From: JBEEJZ01 sp046046915
GTDB lineage: Bacteria > Pseudomonadota > Gammaproteobacteria > Burkholderiales > Burkholderiaceae_C
NCBI GenBank assembly: GCA_046046915.1
Contig: JBJOIT010000054.1
Coordinates: forward strand, 1-18,386
DNA length: 18,386 nt
Direction: 5' to 3'
Shown: positions 1-7,932 of the stretch, one piece after another
Position numbering within the stretch: the first letter of the stretch is position 1
How the letters are laid out: every line of letters begins with the position of its first letter
Position numbers and translations under genes: made by a program
The notes under the pieces: generated by a model
Told to the model about the DNA's origin: nothing
The model's database searches: none
What the model saw: only the letters and a program-made list of their open reading frames with translations

Positions 1-403
1 ACTGGTCCTTGCGTTCACGCAGGCGCGGGAAAATGGAGAACATCTTCTCGATGTCGGCCTCGATGCCGTCCTTGTCGTCTCGGATGTAGGCGCCCATCTG
101 CAGGTTTTCGGTGATGGTCATGCGAGTGAACACACCGCGACCTTCCGGCACCATGGCCAGACCCTGCTTGACAAGGTCCCAGGGACCCTGTCCCTTGATG
201 CTTTTGCCCAGGTACTCAATGTCGCCGGCGTTGATCGGCAGGGTGCCGGTGATGGCTTTCATGGTGGTGGTCTTGCCGGCGCCGTTGGAGCCGATGAGCG
301 ACACAAGCTCGCCCTCACGGACTTCAAAATCGACGCCCTTGACCGCCTGAATGCCACCGTAGGCGACCTTGAGACCGGATACTTTTAAAAGTGCTGTTGC
401 CAT
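1..403 (-). CDS. livF: Branched-chain amino acid ABC transporter ATP-binding protein LivF (partial, C-terminus outside window)
   Basis: This is the second ATPase of the LivHMGF importer. It should pair with LivG on the cytoplasmic face and hydrolyse ATP to drive uptake of leucine, isoleucine, valine or related substrates. The first 134 residues are visible: the strand order is typical, with a Walker A motif GSNGAGKTT at about residues 38-46 and the family stretch AMVPEGRGVFTRMT further on, which is characteristic of LivF rather than LivG. The ABC signature and Walker B lie beyond the left edge. The ATG at 403-401 has an AGAGG-type ribosome-binding site about 9 bases upstream. The gene starts 27 bases after the livG stop and is the last liv gene seen. 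LivF proteins are usually about 235-240 residues, so roughly 100 are missing here. Substrate specificity cannot be read from this part; some members of the family carry amides or urea instead. Confidence 0.95.
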   Translation of the reverse strand, partial: MATALLKVSGLKVAYGGIQAVKGVDFEVREGELVSLIGSNGAGKTTTMKAITGTLPINAGDIEYLGKSIKGQGPWDLVKQGLAMVPEGRGVFTRMTITENLQMGAYIRDDKDGIEADIEKMFSIFPRLRERKDQ

Positions 404-430
404 GCTGGGAATCCTCTTGTTCTGCTGGGC

Positions 431-1204
431 TCAGTGGCCGCCGGTGCCCAGATAGGCCTCGATGACTTTTTCGTTTTTCTGGACCTCGGCGGGCGTGCCT
501 TCCACGATCTGCTTGCCGTAATCCAGCACCGTCACGCGGTCACACAGGCCCATGACCAGCTTCACGTCGTGCTCGATCAGCAAGATGGTGCGGTTGTCCT
601 TGCGGATACGGTCTATCAGCTCGCGCAGCATGACTTTTTCAGTGGCATTCATGCCGGCCGCCGGTTCGTCCAGCGCAATGAGCTGAGGGTCGGTGGCCAA
701 AGCACGGGCAATCTCCAGACGGCGCTGATCCCCGTAGCTCAGGGTGCGCGCCTTGTAATCGGCAAACTTGCCGATCCCGACGTAGTCCAGCAACTCCCGG
801 GCGCGCGCGGCGATGGCCGCTTCTTCTGCCTTGAAACTGGCGGTTCGGAACATGGCCCCCAGCAAACCTGATTGCGTGCGCACATGGCGCCCCACCATCA
901 CGTTTTCGAGCGCTGTCATTTCGGCAAACAGGCGGATATTCTGAAAGGTACGTGCAATGCCAGCCTTGGCCACCAGATGCACGGCGGTGGGTTGGTAGGG
1001 TTGGCCCGCCAGCTCAAAAGTACCACTGTCTGGGGTGTAAAGGCCCGTCAGCACGTTGAAGAAGGTGGTCTTGCCAGCGCCGTTGGGCCCAATAAGGCCA
1101 TAAACCTGGCCGCGCTGAATATGGATGCCCACATCGCTGAGAGCTTGCAAGCCGCCAAAGCGCTTGGAAACGCCGGCGACCTTGAGTACGGTATCGGTGC
1201 TCAT
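431..1204 (-). CDS. livG: Branched-chain amino acid ABC transporter ATP-binding protein LivG
   Basis: First ATPase subunit of the importer, 257 residues, which is full length for LivG. Visible motifs in order: Walker A GPNGAGKT at residues 39-46, Q-loop glutamine at 88 within ARTFQNIRLF, ABC signature LSYGDQ at 155-160, Walker B LIALDEP at 175-181 and the switch histidine at 212 in LIEHDV. The long insert between Walker A and the signature (around NVMVGRH, residues 101-107) is typical of LivG. The ATG has an AAGGAGA ribosome-binding site 7 bases upstream that runs into the TAA stop of livM, 12 bases away, so translation is probably coupled within the operon. The signature is LSYGDQ rather than the commoner LSGGQ, which is normal for this subfamily. 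Confidence 0.96.
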   Translation of the reverse strand: MSTDTVLKVAGVSKRFGGLQALSDVGIHIQRGQVYGLIGPNGAGKTTFFNVLTGLYTPDSGTFELAGQPYQPTAVHLVAKAGIARTFQNIRLFAEMTALENVMVGRHVRTQSGLLGAMFRTASFKAEEAAIAARARELLDYVGIGKFADYKARTLSYGDQRRLEIARALATDPQLIALDEPAAGMNATEKVMLRELIDRIRKDNRTILLIEHDVKLVMGLCDRVTVLDYGKQIVEGTPAEVQKNEKVIEAYLGTGGH

Positions 1205-1216
1205 GTGCAGGTCTCC

Positions 1217-2299
1217 TTATTTAGAATTTTGTAGTGACTTGCCATGCTCGGGCGAAGGCCACAAGCCGCGCGGACGCAGCATCATGATGCTGATCATGGC
1301 CACCGCAATCAGGAACTGGCGCAGGATGGAGGCATCCAGACGGCCATCGGTCATGGCCTGCAAGGGGCCCGCCACGTAACGCAGAACCTCGGGCAGGGCC
1401 GACAGAAGCACCGCCCCCAAAATGACCCCGGGCAGGTGACCGATGCCGCCGAGCACCACCATGGCCACAATCATCACCGACTCCATTAAGCTGAAAGACT
1501 CTGGCGAGATAAAGCCCTGGAACGCGGCAAACATGGCACCCGACACACCGCCAAAAGTAGCGCCCATGCCAAAAGCGGCCAGCTTGAGGTTGCGGGTGTT
1601 GATGCCCATGGCCTTGGCAGCGATTTCGTCTTCACGTATGGCCATCCAGGCGCGCCCCACACGAGAAACCTCCAGGCGGTGGCAAATCACCACGCTCAGG
1701 ATCACCAGCGCCAGAAACAGGTAGTAATACAGCGACACCGAGGCCAGTTCCAGGCCAAAGAGGTTCAGCTTCTTACCCAGGTCCAGGCCAAAAAACTGCA
1801 GCGAATCGATTTGATTCAGTCCCTTGGGTCCGTTGGTGATATTGACCGGGTGATCCAGGTTGTTCATGAACACCCGGATGATTTCACCGAAGCCCAGTGT
1901 CACGATGGCCAGATAGTCACCGCGCAAGCGCAGGGTGGGCGCACCCAGCAGGATGCCCAAGACACCGGCCAGCGCCGCAGCCACGGGGATGGTCAGCCAC
2001 AGTGGCTGGTGCATGCCCTCTGGAAACATCGCGGCAATGGCCGGAAAGGTTTCCACCAGGTGCGGCGAGCCGAGCAGGCCAAACATGTAGGCGCCGATGG
2101 CAAAGAAGGCCACATAACCCAGGTCCAGCAGGCCGGCATAGCCCACCACGATGTTCAGGCCCAGCGAGAGCATGACGTACAAAAGCGCCATATCTGCAAT
2201 ACGCACCCAGGCGTTGCCGAAGCCTTGCAAGATCAGGGGCAGCACCAGCAAAGCCAGGCCGGCCAGCACAAAAGCGGTTGTTTTTTTCTGTTGACTCAT
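1217..2299 (-). CDS. livM: Branched-chain amino acid ABC transporter permease LivM
   Basis: One of the two inner-membrane permeases of the importer, 360 residues, the usual length. The N-terminus is short and basic (MSQQKKT) and is followed by a run of hydrophobic segments, consistent with about ten membrane spans. Family landmarks are LNIVVGYAGLLDLGYVAF near residues 49-66, PTLRLRGDYLAIVTLGFGEI in the first third, and the cytoplasmic coupling region RVGRAWMAIREDEIAAKAMGI, which contacts the ATPases. The C-terminus carries MMLRPRGLWP, typical of LivM. The start lies 11 bases after the livH stop. A TAAGGAGA ribosome-binding site overlaps that stop codon and sits about 6 bases before the ATG, which fixes the start. 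It should form a heterodimer with LivH. Confidence 0.95.
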   Translation of the reverse strand: MSQQKKTTAFVLAGLALLVLPLILQGFGNAWVRIADMALLYVMLSLGLNIVVGYAGLLDLGYVAFFAIGAYMFGLLGSPHLVETFPAIAAMFPEGMHQPLWLTIPVAAALAGVLGILLGAPTLRLRGDYLAIVTLGFGEIIRVFMNNLDHPVNITNGPKGLNQIDSLQFFGLDLGKKLNLFGLELASVSLYYYLFLALVILSVVICHRLEVSRVGRAWMAIREDEIAAKAMGINTRNLKLAAFGMGATFGGVSGAMFAAFQGFISPESFSLMESVMIVAMVVLGGIGHLPGVILGAVLLSALPEVLRYVAGPLQAMTDGRLDASILRQFLIAVAMISIMMLRPRGLWPSPEHGKSLQNSK

Positions 2300-2310
2300 G
2301 ACCCGTCTCC

Positions 2311-3240
2311 TTAGGCTCGGTCGGCCACGCGCTCACCCAGCAGGCCCGAGGGGCGCAGGGTCAGCATGATGATCAGCACAACGAAGGCAAAAATGTCGGT
2401 GTAGTGACTGCCCAGCACACCGCCAGTGAGCACACCGATGTAACCGGCGCCGATGGACTCAATCAAGCCCAGCAGGATGCCTCCCACCACAGCGCCCGCC
2501 AGGTTGCCGATGCCACCGAAAACGGCCGCAGTAAAGGCCTTCAGGCCGGGCAAAAAGCCCATGGAGTGCTGCACTGTGCCGTAGTTGGATGCCCACATCA
2601 CGCCCGCAATTGCCGCCAGCACGGCACCAATGATGAAGGTGGCAGAAATCACCACGTCGGGCTTGACACCCATCAGACCTGCCACGCGGGGGTTCTCAGC
2701 GGTGGCGCGCATGGCGCGGCCCAGCTTGGTTGCGTTGACCAGCCAGGACAGTGCCGCCAGGGACACTGCTGTCAGGCCCAGGATCAGTACCTGGGTGGGG
2801 GTAATCACCGCGCCACCAATTTCAAAGGGCGTGGAGGACAGCAGGGTGGGATAGGACTTGAAATTGGGCTTCCAGATCATCATGGCGATGGTCTGCAACA
2901 GGATCGACATGCCGATGGCGGTGATCAATGGCGCCAGCTTAGGGCTGTTGCGCAAACGGCGGTAAGCCAGCTTTTCGATCACGTAGTTCAGTGTTGCCGC
3001 CACCACGCAGGAAATCAGCAGGGCAATGATCAAAATCACGTAACCAGGGGTGCCGGGCATAGCGCCCTGCATCCAGCCAATGATGGACCAGCTGGTAAGC
3101 GCCCCCACCATCAGCACCTCGCCGTGCGCAAAATTGATCAGGTTGATGATGCCGTAGACCATGGTGTAACCCAGGGCGACCAAGGCGTACATGCTGCCCA
3201 GCACCAGCCCATTGATGACCTGTTGCAAAAAAATATCCAT
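2311..3240 (-). CDS. livH: Branched-chain amino acid ABC transporter permease LivH
   Basis: Second membrane permease of the importer, 309 residues, full length. Landmarks are the opening MDIFLQQVINGLVLGSMYAL, GYTMVYGIINLINFAHGE at about residues 24-41, and RAMRATAENPRVAGLMGV in the cytoplasmic coupling loop, with multiple hydrophobic spans throughout and a C-terminal TLRPSGLLGERV. It is the first gene of the visible livHMGF block. The ATG at 3240 has a GGAG ribosome-binding site about 9 bases upstream. Just 40 bases further upstream lies a terminator-like hairpin (3281-3310), so either a promoter is squeezed between them or the hairpin is part of the livH leader. No livK/livJ substrate-binding protein gene is adjacent on this side, so the binding protein must be encoded elsewhere or beyond the left edge. 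Confidence 0.95.
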   Translation of the reverse strand: MDIFLQQVINGLVLGSMYALVALGYTMVYGIINLINFAHGEVLMVGALTSWSIIGWMQGAMPGTPGYVILIIALLISCVVAATLNYVIEKLAYRRLRNSPKLAPLITAIGMSILLQTIAMMIWKPNFKSYPTLLSSTPFEIGGAVITPTQVLILGLTAVSLAALSWLVNATKLGRAMRATAENPRVAGLMGVKPDVVISATFIIGAVLAAIAGVMWASNYGTVQHSMGFLPGLKAFTAAVFGGIGNLAGAVVGGILLGLIESIGAGYIGVLTGGVLGSHYTDIFAFVVLIIMLTLRPSGLLGERVADRA

Positions 3241-3280
3241 TGCTGCTATCTCCGATTTTTTGACCTACCCTGCATGAAGC

Positions 3281-3310
3281 AAAAAACCCGCCAAGGAGGC
3301 TCGGGCGGGT
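3281..3310 (-). terminator. Rho-independent terminator after rarA, or hairpin in the livH leader
   Basis: On the minus strand a 7-bp stem ACCCGCC/GGCGGGT (3310-3304 with 3292-3286), with an 11-base loop, is followed by a T-run at 3286-3281. It sits about 100 bases past the rarA stop and 41 bases before the livH start. The most likely role is ending the ftsK-lolA-rarA transcript. If livH is transcribed from a promoter upstream of it, it would act as an attenuator. The stem has the same sequence as the rpmG terminator at 9542-9568. Confidence 0.75.
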
Positions 3311-3321
3311 AGATGTGGCGC

Positions 3322-3327
3322 ATTGTA
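3322..3327 (-). promoter_or_regulatory. Possible -10 box for the liv operon (weak)
   Basis: TACAAT on the minus strand is the best -10-like hexamer between rarA and livH. There is no convincing -35 box at 17 bases. Transcription from here would begin at the 3286-3310 hairpin, making that hairpin the very 5' end of the liv mRNA. This is an inference from one hexamer only. Confidence 0.2.
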
Positions 3328-3409
3328 TCGACGCTCAAATGCCCGGATTCACATTGCAAGCAAGGGTTTTCCCTCGGGCTCAGCCCCGATTCAAGCTTCT
3401 CATGTGGCA

Positions 3410-4690
3410 TCAGTTTGGCTGATGATTGAGCCTCCTCAACTCACGTAACTTCTCAGCAATTCGAATTTCCAGGCCGCGTTCCACAGGCTGGTAAAAGCCA
3501 GGTGCGGCCATGCCGTCAGGCAAATAGCGCTCACCCGCAGCAAATCCGCCCGCCTCGTCGTGGGCATAGCGGTAGCCTTTGCCGTAGTCCAGGTCTTTCA
3601 TCAGCTGGGTTGGTGCATTGCGCAGGTGCATAGGCACGGGTCGACTGCCGTCTTGCTTGATGTAGGCCTGAGCCTGCTTGTAGGCCTTGTAAACGGCATT
3701 GCTCTTGGGGGCCACTGCCAGATACACCACACATTCGGCCAGGGCCAGTTCTCCCTCTGGACTGCCCAAACGCTCATAAACCTCGGCGGCATCAAGGGAA
3801 ATCCTCAGCGCTCTTGGATCGGCCAGGCCGATGTCCTCGCTGGCCATGCGGATCAGGCGGCGCGCCATGTAGCGAGGGTCAGCACCACCATCGAGCATGC
3901 GAACAAACCAGTACAGGGAAGCGTCGGGATCCGAACCACGCACGGACTTGTGCAATGCGCTGATCGTGTCGTAAAACTGGTCGCCCCCCTTGTCGTAACG
4001 GCGCATGCGCTCGCCTAGCACCTTGAGCAGCCATGGGTCGGTGATGGTCTCCAAGTTGGCTTGCGTGGCGGCGGTAGCCAGGGTCTCCAAGGTGTTGAGC
4101 AGCCGACGGGCATCGCCATCGGCATAAGCCAGAAGGCGCGCCAGCGCGGCTTCATCCACCGCCGGGATGGCCTGTATGGACAGGGCCCGCGACACGATGC
4201 CCGCCAAATCCTGCGACCCCAGAGCTTGCAGCACATACACCGCCGCCCTGGACAACAGCGCCGAATTCACCTCAAAGGACGGGTTTTCGGTGGTCGCGCC
4301 AATAAAGGTGAACAGCCCGCTTTCCACATGCGGCAAAAAAGCGTCCTGCTGGCTTTTGTTGAAACGATGCACTTCATCCACAAACACGATGGTGCGCCGG
4401 CCCTGCCCTCGGGCAACCTGCGCCAGCTCGACGGATTCACGGATGTCCTTGACTCCCCCAAGCACCGCGCTGATGGTGATGAACTGTGCATCAAAGGCAT
4501 GCGCCATCAGGCGCGCAATGGTGGTTTTGCCAGTGCCGGGCGGTCCCCAAAAAATGCAGCTGTGCGGCTGACCCGCATCGAAGGCCAGGCGCAAGGCCAT
4601 GCCCGGACCCAAAATATGTTGCTGGCCGATAACGTCAGCCAGGGTTTGGGGCCGCAGGCGCTCGGCCAGGGGCGTGTGTGCAGTGCTCAT
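3410..4690 (-). CDS. rarA: Replication-associated recombination protein A (RarA/MgsA), AAA+ ATPase
   Basis: RarA is a cytoplasmic AAA+ ATPase related to the clamp loader and to RuvB. It acts at stalled replication forks and interacts with SSB. With the start at 4690 (MSTAHTPLAERLRP) the protein is 426 residues, close to the family norm. Motifs: Walker A GPPGTGKT at 49-56, Walker B IVFVDEVH at 101-108, sensor-1 GATTEN at 131-136 and an arginine-finger candidate in LLSRA at about 149. A C-terminal helical oligomerisation region follows, with the family stretches KSVRGSDPDASLYWFVRM and ASEDIGLADPRAL. The frame stays open upstream to 4792, but that would overlap lolA and adds 34 residues with no family character, so I rejected it. 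No good ribosome-binding site is visible. The start lies 16 bases after the lolA stop, pointing to co-transcription with ftsK and lolA. Confidence 0.95.
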   Translation of the reverse strand: MSTAHTPLAERLRPQTLADVIGQQHILGPGMALRLAFDAGQPHSCIFWGPPGTGKTTIARLMAHAFDAQFITISAVLGGVKDIRESVELAQVARGQGRRTIVFVDEVHRFNKSQQDAFLPHVESGLFTFIGATTENPSFEVNSALLSRAAVYVLQALGSQDLAGIVSRALSIQAIPAVDEAALARLLAYADGDARRLLNTLETLATAATQANLETITDPWLLKVLGERMRRYDKGGDQFYDTISALHKSVRGSDPDASLYWFVRMLDGGADPRYMARRLIRMASEDIGLADPRALRISLDAAEVYERLGSPEGELALAECVVYLAVAPKSNAVYKAYKQAQAYIKQDGSRPVPMHLRNAPTQLMKDLDYGKGYRYAHDEAGGFAAGERYLPDGMAAPGFYQPVERGLEIRIAEKLRELRRLNHQPN

Positions 4691-4706
4691 GCAGCGAAGG
4701 GGCCAG

Positions 4707-5354
4707 TCACTGCCGTACGACGTCAGCCCCGGCAGGCGCCTGGAAACTGAAGTATTGCGCCTTGAATCCGGGTTGGGTGTTGAGCGGGCCAAAACTGAGC
4801 ACTGAGCGCTGACCGAAGGTGTCGAGCAAATCCAGCACCGCCAGTTGCCCTTGCCTGAAGCCCAGGCGGATCTGCTGTAACTGGGCGTCCCGGCTTTTGG
4901 GCTGAGCCAGCAGCCATTGCATGCCGTCCGCGTCCGGACCGTTGCTCAAGGAAAAAACGCCCGTCAGGCCCTTCAGGTCCGGTGCAGCGGCTATCAGGGC
5001 TGCGGGTGTGTTGCCCAACACCTCTTGCTGCCGCCTGGCAGTGACTTGGTTCAGGTCCGCGTCGAACAACCAGAGGGTTTGACCGTCGGCTACGATGAGC
5101 TGCTCAAACGGTTTGGTGTACTGAAACCGAAACCGGTTCGGGCGAAAAAACTCAAAGGTACCACTCGACGTTTTGGTTCGCGGGTTCGCCTCGCCGTCCT
5201 TTTTGGGGGAGGTCACCACCTGGGTGAAAGACGCCCTGCCCTGCTGGGTGTCGCGCAAAAAGACTTCCAGGTCCTGCAGAGCATCGGCCCAGGCCGGTGT
5301 CGTTAAGGCGATGCAGCACGAGAGCAGGGCAAAGAGCCGTCTGAAAATGGTCAT
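4707..5354 (-). CDS. lolA: Outer-membrane lipoprotein carrier protein LolA
   Basis: Periplasmic chaperone that takes lipoproteins from the LolCDE transporter and hands them to LolB at the outer membrane. With the ATG at 5354 it is 215 residues. It has a classic Sec signal peptide: MTIFRR, a hydrophobic core, and a signal-peptidase-I site after AWA at about residue 23. The mature part has LolA landmarks: ASFTQVV, GTFEFFRPNRFRFQYTKPFEQLIVADGQ and LWLFDADLNQV near the middle. The frame is open to a TTG at 5384 that overlaps the ftsK stop. That start would add ten residues before the signal peptide, so I prefer 5354. Neither start has a clear ribosome-binding site. The gene lies between ftsK and rarA on the same strand and is probably translated from the same mRNA. 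The LLSCC stretch is not a good lipobox. Confidence 0.93.
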   Translation of the reverse strand: MTIFRRLFALLSCCIALTTPAWADALQDLEVFLRDTQQGRASFTQVVTSPKKDGEANPRTKTSSGTFEFFRPNRFRFQYTKPFEQLIVADGQTLWLFDADLNQVTARRQQEVLGNTPAALIAAAPDLKGLTGVFSLSNGPDADGMQWLLAQPKSRDAQLQQIRLGFRQGQLAVLDLLDTFGQRSVLSFGPLNTQPGFKAQYFSFQAPAGADVVRQ

Positions 5355-5380
5355 AGAAGAAGCGTACGCTGAAGTCGTCG

Positions 5381-7741
5381 TCAATCAGAGGCGCGGGCCG
5401 GCACCAGGATGTCGCGCTGGCCACTGCCACTCATGGCACTGACAAGCCCGGCCTTTTCCATATCTTCTACCAAGCGGGCAGCCCGGTTGTAGCCTATCTT
5501 CAAATGGCGCTGCACCAGGGAAATACTGGCCTTGCGGTTTTTCAGCACCACCTCCACCGCTTGGTCGTACATGGGGTCTTTTTCACCTCCGTCAGCGCCG
5601 GCTTCCCCACCCAGACCATCTTCTCCATCCACGGTACCGCCCTCCAGCACGCCCTCGATGTAGTCGGGTTGGCCCTGGCTCTTGAGGTAACTGACCACGC
5701 GGTGTACTTCGTCGTCGCTCACAAACGCACCATGCACCCGCACAGGCAAGCCTGTACCGCTGGGCATATAAAGCATGTCACCCATGCCCAGCAATGCCTC
5801 CGCCCCCATTTGGTCCAGGATGGTGCGGCTGTCGATCTTGCTGCTCACCTGAAAAGCGATGCGGGTCGGAATATTGGCCTTGATCAGACCGGTGATCACA
5901 TCCACACTTGGCCGCTGCGTCGCCAAAATCAGGTGGATGCCAGCAGCGCGGGCCTTTTGAGCCAGTCGGGCAATCAGCTCTTCAATCTTTTTGCCCACCA
6001 CCATCATCAGGTCGGCCAGCTCGTCGATCACCACCACAATGTGGGGTAAACGCTGCAGCGGCTCGGGGCTCTCTGGCGTCAGGCTGAATGGGTTGTAGAT
6101 GAACTCCTCGCGCGCCTGGGCCTCGTCGATTTTGGTGTTGTAACCGGCCAGGTTGCGCACGCCCAGCTTACTCATGAGCTTGTAGCGACGTTCCATCTCG
6201 GCCACGCACCAGTTCAAGCCATGGGCGGCCTGTTTCATGTCGGTCACAACCGGGGCTAACAGGTGGGGAATGCCTTCGTAGACCGACATTTCCAGCATCT
6301 TGGGGTCGATCATCAGCAAACGCACATCTCGCGCCTCGGCCTTGTACAAGAGGCTCAAGATCATGGCGTTGATGCCCACCGACTTGCCCGAACCCGTGGT
6401 ACCCGCCACCAGTACGTGTGGCATCTTGGCCAAGTCAGCCACCACGGGGTTGCCAATGATGTCCTTGCCCAGGCCCATGGTGAGCATGGACTTGGCATCG
6501 TGATAAACCTGCGAACCCAGAATCTCGCTTAATCGGATAGATTGTCGGCGCGCGTTAGGCAACTCGAGCGCCATGTAATTTTTGCCCGGGATCGTCTCGA
6601 CCACCCGGATTGAGACCAGGCTCAGGCTGCGTGCCAGGTCCTTGGCCAAACCCACGATCTGCGAACCTTTGACACCGGTTGCAGGTTCAATCTCATAACG
6701 TGTGATCACCGGCCCGGGCTGCGCAAGCACCACGCGGACCTCAACGCCGAAGTCCTTGAGCTTCTTCTCGATCATCCGGCTGGTCATTTCCAATGTGTCC
6801 GCAGACACCGTGACCTGCTGGGCCAGTGCGCCATCCAGCAAATCCACCTGGGGCAGGCGGCTATCCGGCATTTCGGTAAACAAGGGCTTCTGACGTTCCT
6901 TGGCGACGCGTTCGCTTTTGGGCACTTCAACCAGCACGGGTTCGATCATGACGGGCGCAACGGGCTCGGTGCGGGTGTCAGGGCGCTCGTCAAAGACCAC
7001 TTCTTCACGCTCGCGTGCAGCCTGTTGTCCCAGGGCAAGGTCTTCAGCCACCTCACGTTGCTCGCGGCGAGTTTCGATCAGGGCGTAAATTTTGCCCCCT
7101 AGGCGTTCTGCAAGCTCACCCCAGGAAAACCGGAACACCATGCCAGCGCCAATCACACCCAGCGCGATAGCGACCAGCCCCGACCCGGTGAAGCCCAACC
7201 ATTGGGCGCTCAAAGGCCCCACCAGATAGCCCAGCACGCCCCCAGCGTGGCCAGGCAAGTGACGTTCCAAGCTGTAAAGCCGGGTCCACTCCAGAGAGCT
7301 ACTGGCGGTGATCAGGAATATCAGACCCAGCCAGTACGACCACATGCCCGAGCCCGAGGTCCTGACAGCATCCGTGTCAGCGTGGGTCGGGCTCTGCTCA
7401 TGAAGCCAGCGCACCAATGCGCTAATCCAGCCACGCAGGGCCACGGCCAGGCACCACCACACCGAAAAACCCAGGGAGAAGTAACTGGCATCTGCCAGCC
7501 AGGCGCCCAGTCGTCCTGCCCGGTTGTGCAGGGTGCCGGAAGCACCGGAGGTCGTCCAGCTGGCGTCCAGCGGTGAATAAGTGATCAGGGCCAAAAGCCA
7601 AAGGGCCAAGACAGCAGTGCTCATCAAGAGACCCAGCTCACCAGCGAACCTTCCAAAACCAGTTCTTTCGGGGGCTGGCTCGGCCTTGGTAGTGCCCGTG
7701 CGTGATCGTGTGTGTTGCAGCGTATGAAGGGAATAGGTCAT
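5381..7741 (-). CDS. ftsK: DNA translocase FtsK
   Basis: Septum-located, ATP-driven DNA pump that clears chromosome ends during division and activates XerCD at dif. It has 786 residues. Residues 1-30 are soluble; hydrophobic segments follow at about 36-56, 90-112, 133-150 and 165-205. A charged linker of only about 80 residues comes next, far shorter than in E. coli FtsK but normal for many bacteria. The motor domain has Walker A GTTGSGKS at 447-454, Walker B VVVIDELAD at 569-577, and the AQKARAAGIHLILATQRPS stretch near 594-612. The winged-helix gamma domain that reads orienting sequences is at about 720-786, with LVQRHLKIGYNRAARL. The start ATG at 7741 has no strong ribosome-binding site. 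The gene is divergent from trxB and heads the ftsK-lolA-rarA cluster. Its TGA stop overlaps a potential TTG for lolA. Confidence 0.97.
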   Translation of the reverse strand: MTYSLHTLQHTRSRTGTTKAEPAPERTGFGRFAGELGLLMSTAVLALWLLALITYSPLDASWTTSGASGTLHNRAGRLGAWLADASYFSLGFSVWWCLAVALRGWISALVRWLHEQSPTHADTDAVRTSGSGMWSYWLGLIFLITASSSLEWTRLYSLERHLPGHAGGVLGYLVGPLSAQWLGFTGSGLVAIALGVIGAGMVFRFSWGELAERLGGKIYALIETRREQREVAEDLALGQQAAREREEVVFDERPDTRTEPVAPVMIEPVLVEVPKSERVAKERQKPLFTEMPDSRLPQVDLLDGALAQQVTVSADTLEMTSRMIEKKLKDFGVEVRVVLAQPGPVITRYEIEPATGVKGSQIVGLAKDLARSLSLVSIRVVETIPGKNYMALELPNARRQSIRLSEILGSQVYHDAKSMLTMGLGKDIIGNPVVADLAKMPHVLVAGTTGSGKSVGINAMILSLLYKAEARDVRLLMIDPKMLEMSVYEGIPHLLAPVVTDMKQAAHGLNWCVAEMERRYKLMSKLGVRNLAGYNTKIDEAQAREEFIYNPFSLTPESPEPLQRLPHIVVVIDELADLMMVVGKKIEELIARLAQKARAAGIHLILATQRPSVDVITGLIKANIPTRIAFQVSSKIDSRTILDQMGAEALLGMGDMLYMPSGTGLPVRVHGAFVSDDEVHRVVSYLKSQGQPDYIEGVLEGGTVDGEDGLGGEAGADGGEKDPMYDQAVEVVLKNRKASISLVQRHLKIGYNRAARLVEDMEKAGLVSAMSGSGQRDILVPARASD

Positions 7742-7896
7742 GGCAGGGATCTAGCGTGCGGGTGCTTTATCGCCCGCCCATGCGCAGAAGGTTTGCATGG
7801 GTCGGGTTCATACAATGGCAGATCACGCTAAATGTCCGTTTCGTAGCGGGCTCAAGTGTAAGAGCCGATACTTCGGCGCTTGCGTCAAACTGTACA

Positions 7897-7908
7897 CGGC
7901 ACGTGCCG
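7897..7908. promoter_or_regulatory. 12-bp perfect palindrome upstream of trxB (possible operator)
   Basis: CGGCACGTGCCG is a perfect palindrome ending 24 bases before the trxB start, within the 191-base ftsK/trxB divergent region. A weaker inverted repeat GGCTC/GAGCC lies at 7849-7866. A TACAAT hexamer at 7811-7816 is the best -10 candidate but has no good -35. A palindrome of this size is expected a few times by chance in 18 kb, so the functional assignment is weak. Confidence 0.25.
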
Positions 7909-7932
7909 GATTTCCCCACCGAGGTTCATCAG

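Noticed and set aside
1391..1398. GGGCAGGG, matching the E. coli FtsK-orienting sequence
   Set aside because: One octamer inside livM in GC-rich sequence has no statistical weight.
2404..3312. 302-codon plus-strand frame opposite livH
   Set aside because: The product is rich in H, Q and G and has no domain; it is the antisense shadow of a GC-rich permease gene.
3364..3389. Small hairpins (TCGGG/CCCGA and GGG/CCC) after rarA
   Set aside because: Short stems with no T-run on either strand; the real terminator candidate is at 3281-3310.
4691..4792. 34-residue extension of rarA
   Set aside because: It lies inside the lolA coding region on the same strand, and the family start MSTAHTPLAERLRP fits normal RarA length.
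5312..5354. Possible lipobox (LLSCC) in the LolA signal peptide
   Set aside because: The residue before the serine is leucine, a poor lipobox fit, and a clear signal-peptidase-I site follows at AWA; LolA is a soluble periplasmic protein.
7702..7932. In-frame N-terminal extension of trxB by 77 residues
   Set aside because: It overlaps the start of ftsK, has no family similarity, and the internal ATG at 7933 has a ribosome-binding site and the expected TrxB N-terminus.
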